From contig CM073592.1 of assembly GCA_037074705.1 (NCBI GenBank), forward strand, positions 27,066,629 to 27,130,628: DNA of 64,000 bases, written 5' to 3'. The notes under the pieces are model-generated. The model saw only the letters and a program-made list of their open reading frames with translations, made no database searches and was not told the DNA's origin. Shown in pieces: positions 56,568 to 64,000 of the stretch. Numbering within the stretch: position 1 is the first letter of the stretch; every line of letters begins with the position of its first letter. This stretch comes from Zhengitettix transpicula. Taxonomy: Eukaryota; Arthropoda; Insecta; Orthoptera; Tetrigidae. A program made the translations under genes and the position numbers.

Positions 56568-57810
56568 TGAGGGTGAATCAAATATAAACAAGACTTAGTT
56601 TTTTTAAATATTTATTTTGATTTTAAACGCACAAACAATCATAGTTTATTTTTCTACATAATCTCCTGATTTATAAACACATTTTTCCCAGCGTATAGGT
56701 CATTTTTTAATTCCTTCCACGTAAAAAGAGTCAGGTCGTGTTTGTAGCCAATTGCGCACATATGCTTCAACCTCATTATCGCTGTGGAATTTTTGCCCTC
56801 CCAAAGCTTCCTTGAGAGGACTAGAGACATGGAAGTCGCAGGGAGACAGGTCTGGACTGTATGGAGGGTGTTCCAGTGTCTCCCAACCCAGTTGCTCCAA
56901 TTTTTGTACGGTCAGGGCTGCTGTATGGGGGCGAGCATTGTCATGGAGGAAGGTCTCGTCTTTTGCGGCGATATGCAAGTCTGACCTCAGTCAAAATTTG
57001 GCAGTAGTATGCCGCATTAATTGTTCTGCGCTCATGCAAAAAATCAAGATGCAGCAGGCCACGCTGGTCAAAAAAAACGGTAGCCAAAACCTTGTTAGCC
57101 GCGATAATCGTGACTTGGCTTTTCTCCTTTCTTCCTCCACTCCATACTCGCTTGTTTCGACTCAGGGGTGTAGTGATGCACCCACGTTTCATCACAGGTG
57201 ACAATGTGAGAAAGAAATGATGGGTCTCCTTCTTCCCGAAATCGTGCAAGAAGACGCTCACACACTTGAAAACGATTCAGTTTCTGGTCAACTGTGAGAA
57301 GGCGAGGAACCCACCTTGCGATACCCTAGCTCCTCTGAGAGTATAGAGTCAGTGCTCCCATAACTTATTCCAACCTCAATTGCAATATCCGAAGTTGTTA
57401 GACGCCTATCACCTTCAACAAGTTGACGAACACTGACGATGTTGCCCGCTGTAATGCTGGTGCGGGGTCTGCGGTCACGTTCACGGCCCTCCACGAACTG
57501 TTTATGCCAAGCAAACACTCTAGCTCGCGACAGCGTCTCTTCCCCGAACTGTGCAGTCAATCTTCTCAAGATTTCGGCCTGTTTTACACCTTCTGCAGCT
57601 AAAAACTTGATAAAAATACGTTGAGCAATAGAGGGAGGTACCTCCTGCTCGGACATCGTAACGATGGACACTGAGCGAGTCTATGATGATGAGTCACGTG
57701 CTTCCCCCACTCCTGACAAACCAACCTAACAGCCAATAACAGCGGAACGTTCTTCCATCACTACTGCGCGCGCAGGTCCAAAAGTCTCGTTTATATTTGA
57801 TTCACCCTCG
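56568..57810 (-). mobile_element. Mariner transposon, inactive, TA target duplication
   Basis: 1,243 bp with terminal inverted repeats YGAGGGTGAATCAAATATAAAC (ends 56568 and 57810), flanked by TA at 56566-56567 and 57811-57812 as expected for Tc1/mariner insertion. The transposase lies on the minus strand and is broken (separate entry). The inverted repeats still match over about 28 bp, so the copy is moderately old. Confidence 0.92.
56647..57671 (-). pseudogene. Mariner transposase pseudogene (D,D34D)
   Basis: The N-terminal helix-turn-helix of the mariner/SETMAR type starts at 57671 (IAQRIFIKFLAAEG, AQFGEETLSRARVFAWHKQF). The catalytic triad positions are visible: CDETW, LHDNARPHTA, and YSPDLSPCDFH, the last two Asp separated by 34 residues. 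A frameshift after LGYRKV near 57310 and another near 57125 split the frame, and a Trp codon is replaced by TGA at 56700-56702 (GIKK-stop-PIRWEKC). Full length would be ~340 residues. Confidence 0.9.
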
Positions 57811-57812
57811 TA

Positions 57813-58242
57813 TATTCCAATGAATAATCCGATTTAAATTCTATTCATTTTCCTGTTATAATGTCCTCCATCGACTGCCCTCCGGCATTAAGACTAAGGT
57901 TATGTCGATTCTGATCTTACTTTTTAATGCCATATCATCAAAATAAATGTAATAGAGTACAAAGTTCTTTGCAAGTTGATTCCAAGTCCATTTAGAATAT
58001 TTCCGTTTTTAATATGATGTTACACTGAGAGAATGGGTAAATAAGATTTTCGATTGGTAAGTAAAAGAAAGCTTTCGTCATTATCCGAACCTAGTATCCG
58101 GAGGACTTGAGGACATCTTCCCTGACAGGCATTCCTTAGTGATGACATCGCTTTTGCAGCCAACCCGCTGAGGGCCGTGGTCCCCCCCCCCCCTCCCCTA
58201 ACCATTCGCCGTCGCAGTCAGGAGATAGTCGCCGCTTGCACC
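57813..58242 (+). promoter_or_regulatory. Region upstream of the first Mdm2-type exon; likely promoter/5' UTR
   Basis: AT-rich until about 58100, then GC-richer with a C-tract at 58182-58195 and GTCGCAGTCAGGAGATAGTCGCC before CACCATGG. This base change and the Kozak start suggest a transcription start here, but no TATA or initiator can be assigned. Confidence 0.35.
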
Positions 58243-61200
58243 ATGGAGAGTCTGCAGCTCAGCTCCAGCATTCAGTGCTCGGTGAGTTGAGTACGAAATT
58301 CTCGGAACATTACTAACACAGTTCGTTCTTTGTGTTTGTCGATTACGCCGCATTTACGCTGACGTGTACAAACGAGATACAGAAACGCGGCTGGACAAGC
58401 CTCGACTTGCGTTCCTCCTGCTAAAATTAATCAATATCTAAAAGTTCACGGGTAAATACGTGGCCAATCTATGACTTTCACGTGCACATAGAACAATCCT
58501 TACATGCAATCATCAATATCGTCATTATGAAAAGATGTTAATGAAGACGTGCTCAGTCTGTTATCAATGTCTCGGCCTTTAAATAAATATATAAACGAAA
58601 TGTCACATTATCAATAATAATGTGTTTTAATTACAATTATATCATAATCCTATAGTATCGTAACCACTAGAAAATCTTTTCGAGATTATTTTCATCTGCC
58701 GTAACGACGTAAAACTTAAAGTAATTGTATACAGAAAGGTTAGTTATCCAAAACTAACAAATGTCGTTTAGGGGTTTAATTTCATTCTCCTATTTGAAGC
58801 ATTAGCATTCGTGTGTTGCGTTCTCTCATTTGGAGAAGACAGACGTCTGTTAAATAAAAGCAGTAAAGAGACAATTTTGCGTTTTGAGTTAACGTGTCAG
58901 AGCCGTCTCCTGTACCTGGGCTGAACCAAGTAGGCCCATGCCTATGCTCTATAAAGTCCTCCTCCTTATATTCCCGGAGAACGAGCGTATTTGTTCAAAA
59001 AGTCAGTTTATCTTTCCTTCCTATTTTACCATATAGTAGACCCCCAACTAAAAGATATATTAAATAAATTAGAGACCGTAGAACATAATGAGATATTGTC
59101 CAGTTTTTGATATAGTGTCATTATTTAGAAACATACGAAATAAATTAATCTTAGAAATAATAAATTCAAATTGAGAGAAAATAAAATATTCGACAACAGT
59201 AGTATATGTTTTTCGTCCTTATAATATAATACTATTCTAAATAAACCGGGAAACACAAAGTCGTAAAATTGTAGTAGAGTTTAGATTTATATATCTCGCA
59301 TATAAGGTATTTAAGGAACGACAAATCACTTCCCCAATGTGTACATGTTTATAAACTCCATATTTCAGGAAAACAATTTTTGCTCATTTTCTTTTTGTGT
59401 TATAAACAAGGAAACGATTTTATATCACACCTGTATTTACTTGATGGCATTTATTTCCTTAGATTATAAGTTTAATTTGTTTTTTCCATTGTCCGCCTAA
59501 TGACAATGCCTAATGAAATGGTTGCCGAGAGAAGAAAAGTTGGGAACAGAATTACGAGTAGGAAAAGTAATAGTAAAATTTGAATTTAAATTCGTAATGA
59601 CGACTGCACACACACGAGTCATTGGAGACCGAGCGTGAATGTATAAACCTTAGGAAAGTTCGTCTAGTGAGAATTACTAAGTAGTAAATTTTTAAATAAA
59701 TGTATCTCAGTTCCTATAATAATATTTAATTAACATAATTATTTTGTGATGATATAGTTTGTGTAATTTGGGAAGTACTTTGATTAAATTTACATAATGA
59801 AGTGTGCCAATGAATTTTCTCTTGAATTTATTATGCAAATACGAATTTGTACGAACTATATATCTTATTCTCTTTTTTTTATCAGCATTAAGTCGTTGTT
59901 GGATTCATTTTTGAATTGAAATAGCAAGTTAATTTAATCTTTTATGCTTCCAGCATACTTTTCCATCATACAGCTTAATACATTGAAACTATCCGAAATA
60001 GTAAATCTATAAATGTAATTATATCTAAAAAAGTAATAATAACTACGATACAGCCACCGTTGTGCACGTGGCGCGAATGTAAGCAGGAACTTGGAACTGG
60101 GAGACAGAATTTTGTCCTGCCTTGCTGGTCGCGACCTGCAAGTTGCCCGTTACACATCATGCCTGACTCAGGCACTGTAGGTATGAAGTGGTCATTAGTA
60201 TCAGCCACGAACAGCAGAAGGTAAGAAATTATCGTATCAACGTTTGAATTTGAGAGTTGTAGCAGACGTGGCTTTGTTCTACAAGTAACAGACGAACACC
60301 ATGACGACATTTATTAATCCCGCCTAATTTGTTTTGTGATATAAGCTTGTAGAAGCACGGCCATTATTGTTGTGAAAAGCTGAAAAGAATTCAAATTCCA
60401 ACCGTCTTCTTTCAATATTCTCGTTATAGAAGTAAAATAAATTGTTTGTTTGCTGTAACGTTATGGAGGAAATTTGAATGTAAAATTAGTCATACGATAT
60501 GTGAGTATTTTCTAAGTGATACTTGTGAATCCTGCCTGTTTATGTGGTTAGGTTAGAGAACGCTTGTTTCATAGATACTGAATACGTTTTAATCAGATTC
60601 AAACTGTAATTGCATATATCTGTGTTGTTTTGACTAAGCCTTCCTTTAGAATCATAATTATCTCGAAATGATCCAAACTTACAAATCAAATGATTGTGTT
60701 TATATTTCTTCTTGTACTCAGTAAGCTGACTATTTTTCCTACTTGCAGATTATGTTGTGGCCTATGATGGCATCTTCCACAGTTGAAGGTAATTTTTAAG
60801 GGTTTTTTTTATTATAATATATTAGATTTTTTTGCAGAAAGTATCTAGAGCTTGTCATTTGTGTACTAATGTAGTAGTTTTTCGCCATCAGTATTAATAT
60901 ATTATTAGAATATTGATTTTTCATTCTGGAAATTTAACTTATTCTATTTAAATTATTGAAAGTTTCGAAGAAAAGAAACAAGAGTATATATTTGACAAAA
61001 TAATTAAAGGATAGAAAAAAACACTTTTACATCTATTTTAATAATTCAATTACAATAACCTTATGGGAATCAATTATTACTTTCTGTCCGTATTTTAGGT
61101 TCTGCTTTGCCCTGTGTGAAAAGACCCTGGACAAGTGACAGTGAAGGTAAGTGGAGTGAACCTTATACAGAGTTAACTTTTGTATTGTGGGATTTTATTT

Positions 61201-64000
61201 TGACTTAAATCCAGTTTCAATATAAAAAAAAATTGCCCTAATTTTACATGCTTACAATTTCATGTATTAAATTTTAAATCACAACTTTTAAGTTTCTGTT
61301 AATTATTGGATCACACAGTGCATAACTACAATGCTGAATATGTGTTCCTATTCTGTAGGTGATGGACATAATGAAAAACTTGAGTTTAGCAAAAGGTTTT
61401 GCTGGGCAACAGAGCCTCTGTCACCAGAGTTTATGTCAGACTCTCGAACAGAGAGCACGTGCAGCGTCCAATATGGGGATACGGGTAAGTAAAATTTTAA
61501 ATACTACCTGGTTTCATATTTTACTTTTATTTTTACTATTACTTAATGCTTAACAGACAACTTTTTAGTTCCTTCAAAACAATTGCAGTTTAATGTCCAT
61601 TCTGAAAAAAAGATTTTTTTTGCACGTTAATGAATAATAAATAAGATGTTTATAGAAAAAAATTGGTCTGGAAACGAATGAAAGTAAGTAGGTTACATTG
61701 AGGTTGGGTGGACTGGTCAGAAGAAAGTTCTACAAAAAATTTTAGGTATTAGTCTCTTACGTAAGAGAATTACTCGTGTTCCCTCCTTCCTCTCTGCATT
61801 GTCTTCCTTGTATCCTTTTTTTTAAAAACTAGTGCAGTTTTGGTGGTTATTTTTTTGATGTAGTTAAAGTAAGACATATTACAACACAATTTTAAAATAT
61901 TAATGTGGTTTAGTAACTTGTTTTTGTATTAATTGAAACATTTTGTTCATTGTAAGTCACTTTCTACAGTTAAATTATTTTCATTTGGCAGACTCAATGA
62001 AATCGACCACTTATTCAAACTCGTCAGATGAAAGTGTTTTCCATGTAAACATTGAGTTTGAACCTCGGTCACTCACAAACAGTCCCAACCCTTTTGGCAG
62101 TGCCATACCATCAACTTCTGATTCTGAGGTAAGTATTTGGTTGAATTACTTATTTGACATTTCATTAGTTTACCTGTACATGTTACATAAACTGGATTTG
62201 TTCTACTTGCAGGCCATCCTTTATACAGACATAATTTCTCTGGCTTTGGAGGAAGCCAATTCGTCAGCAGGCGGTGTGTCATGTGCTTCCAGTACAGAAC
62301 TGGACCCAGAGGTTCCCAAAGCAGATTACTGGACCTGTTTACAATGCAAGACAAAGAACAACCGACCACAGTTTAGGTACTGTGAGAGGTGTTATAAGGT
62401 TAGTACTGTTTAAGCTAAAATAGCTCAGAAAACATATTTCCCATTTTATTTAGGGAATTAGTCATTTTTAGTATATTTAAAAATGGGTTTCCATTTAGCA
62501 TACTGTTCTGATCATTTTTAAATCCAAATGCCTGGATATTATAAACTATCCTTTATATACAACAAAACTGTTAAAAGTAAAAAAAATCATTGACCAAAAA
62601 CTTACTTTTTTTATGCCGTCTGTGGAATATATAGTAGTGGGTGCACATAAGGCCAATGAGAGCAGCAATCTATATTTTTATATTGATTTCTGTAGGTTTT
62701 CCCAGTGAATAAGCTGTAGGTATTGTTCTCGGGGTCTCCAACCGAGGTGAATCTGTCGACGGTGCTAGTTGATGAAACACCATGCTTAGTAAATTCCTCC
62801 CGGTTGGAAACCTGAGAACAATTCCAGCGGATTTTAATATAATTTAAAACGTGTAATTGTGAACAAGGAAATAATTATTTCAAAATTTTAGTGTTCAAAT
62901 ATGAAAATATATTTATTAATAAAAAGTTTAATAACATCTAATGAAAATGATTGCTTTCTTTGTCACACATAATACATAGGGTTCAGAGAAAAGATAAAAC
63001 TAAAATTTTAATAGGAGCTACACTTGACTCAACGAAGAGCTACATGCAGCTCTCGGAGATTCATTGGCCACCGTTAACATATATTCTCAAGTATTACACT
63101 CCACAGGTTGCATTGAACAATTTATTCTGTAGGGGATATTCACCTGTGTTAGAAGTCCACTATTCTCAAAGTGCAGAACTCTTTTTACTGACTTTTACTT
63201 GCATTGGTGTATAATGCTTTCTTTAAATGCATTGTAAATTCTTAAGTTTTGTCTCCTTTTTTTATTTTATTTGAAGTTGAGCAGTTATTAATTTTCCACA
63301 CCATAATAGGATAGTAGGTATTGCTTTAATTTTTTTGAGGGATGAAAGAGTAAAACAGCAATGGATTTATAGATGTATGAATTGTGAAAATTGTTTACTT
63401 GTCAATGTTTGAATGTTGATTAAACCACAGTCCCAATTAATTATTTCAGGTTTCATTGTAAGACTTCAACTGGCCTGTATACATGCTTTATCACTTTTAT
63501 TCTCAATGAAACATTATCTTCATACATCTTTTCTAGACTAATTGGAAAAACTATTGCCTCTTTAAATAAAACGGTTTTATTTTAAAACACTGTTTGTTCC
63601 TTTGTAATAAGATGTATAAATGGATTCATTTCAGATACGCAAGTCATTATTTCCACCCAGGCCAAAACCCCGTAAGAAACGGAAGGCCCTAGAAAAGGAA
63701 TTGTTGGATCGTGGCGGTAGTTCATCATACTTTGGAACAGTTGTGGATGAGGAATTTACTGCAGCCTGTAGCTTACCTACATTGCCTGACACAGATGAGG
63801 CAGAAGATAAAGGTTCACCATCACCTGGTTGTACCAAATTGCTGGACAGCCAAGATAGTGGCCTGGGTGTTAGTCATGACAGTATCTCACTGTCTGACCA
63901 TAGAGATCAGTCGACACAAACTGTAGATTCCTCTCAAGGACTGTGCCTCACCTGCTTAGAACAACCGCGTGATGCAGCTTTTGTGCATACCCGCTGTGTG
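58243..64000 (+). CDS. Mdm2: Mdm2-family RING E3 ubiquitin ligase, 5' part (truncated by window end)
   Basis: Mdm2 proteins bind and ubiquitinate p53. Exons: 58243-58281 (perfect CACCATGG start), 60749-60788, 61099-61146, 61359-61484, 61992-62128, 62213-62398, 63635-64000; all phases agree (314 codons so far). Diagnostic blocks: VFHVNIEFEPRSL, like the Mdm2 FSVEFEVESL box; ADYWTCLQCKTKNN..CERC, the RanBP2-type zinc finger with Mdm2's ADYW lead; a basic stretch (PRPKPRKKRK, probable nuclear localisation signal); DSGLGVSHDS; and GLCLTCLEQPRDAAFVH, the start of the RING, where the window ends. I find no N-terminal SWIB/p53-binding domain. The first exon could be alternative, with ATG 60752 as another start. 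The SWIB domain may be missed, on an unrecognised exon in the 2.5-kb first intron, or absent. Confidence 0.87.
62696..62832. mobile_element. Foldback element, family E, in an Mdm2 intron
   Basis: Arms ATTGTTCTCGGGGTCTCCAACC and GGTTGGAAACCTGAGAACAAT. The start TGTAGGTTTTCCCAGTG matches the start of the 40838 element. The interior GATGAAACACCATGCTTAGT matches the 12350 copy. The hammerhead boxes are no longer paired with CTGANGA. Confidence 0.65.

Noticed and set aside
56752..57201. 149-codon + strand frame in the mariner
   Set aside because: Antisense shadow of the transposase, whose catalytic motifs are on the minus strand.
60163..60225. Exon-like stretch MPDSGTVG.. ending in a GTAAGA donor, upstream of the Mdm2 zinc-finger part
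   Set aside because: Its end phase does not match the exon at 60749 (it would hit a stop). A non-coding alternative first exon remains possible.

Overview
The window is animal nuclear DNA, almost certainly from an insect. Coding exons are short and separated by AT-rich introns with GT..AG borders, (TA)n tracts are frequent, and the intergenic DNA is full of decayed transposons. The gene set (a filamin with an atypical tail, an SLC19 vitamin transporter, a single-exon ankyrin gene and an Mdm2-type ubiquitin ligase), the large introns, and an Mdm2 gene that Drosophila lacks suggest a hemimetabolous insect such as a cockroach, termite or relative. That placement is inference. No bacterial or viral backbone and no CRISPR array were seen.

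Layout, all protein-coding genes on the + strand except one dead transposase. (1) 227-21071: the 3' part of a filamin gene, 28 exons read with consistent phases, about 1,817 residues and roughly 19-20 filamin Ig repeats, with a poly(A) signal near 21412. Its 7.7-kb intron (3796-11498) holds Penelope-like element (PLE) debris, foldback elements and a ~280-bp tandem array. (2) 21.4-29.9 kb: gene-free, with a poly(A)-tailed retroposon family, a PLE fragment and old repeats. (3) 29935-35471: an 8-exon SLC19-family transporter of 450 residues, followed by a tandem duplication (35843-37825). (4) 38.3-46.2 kb: gene-free, dominated by a diverged ~3-kb tandem segmental duplication with nested insertions. 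(5) 46365-47561: an intronless, GC-rich ankyrin-repeat gene with a PRANC/F-box-like C terminus. (6) 47.6-58.2 kb: foldback elements, a second ~280-bp array and a decayed mariner (56568-57810). (7) 58243-64000: an Mdm2 homologue, cut by the window end inside its RING finger.

The most unusual signal is a set of foldback elements built from inverted copies of a hammerhead-ribozyme-like core (CTGANGA, stem II, GAAA). Seven cores are intact and several more are decayed. Decayed PLE reverse transcriptase and GIY-YIG endonuclease fragments in the same window point to a PLE origin. One copy (48271-48576) is a 139-bp perfect inverted repeat with a 28-bp spacer. Another (40838-41129) has a 14-bp target duplication and carries, between its two ribozyme arms, an inverted 69-bp copy of its own flanking DNA, which looks like a snapshot of the insertion mechanism.

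The four genes have no evident shared pathway: actin crosslinking, vitamin uptake, a possible ubiquitin-ligase adaptor, and a p53-pathway-type E3 ligase.
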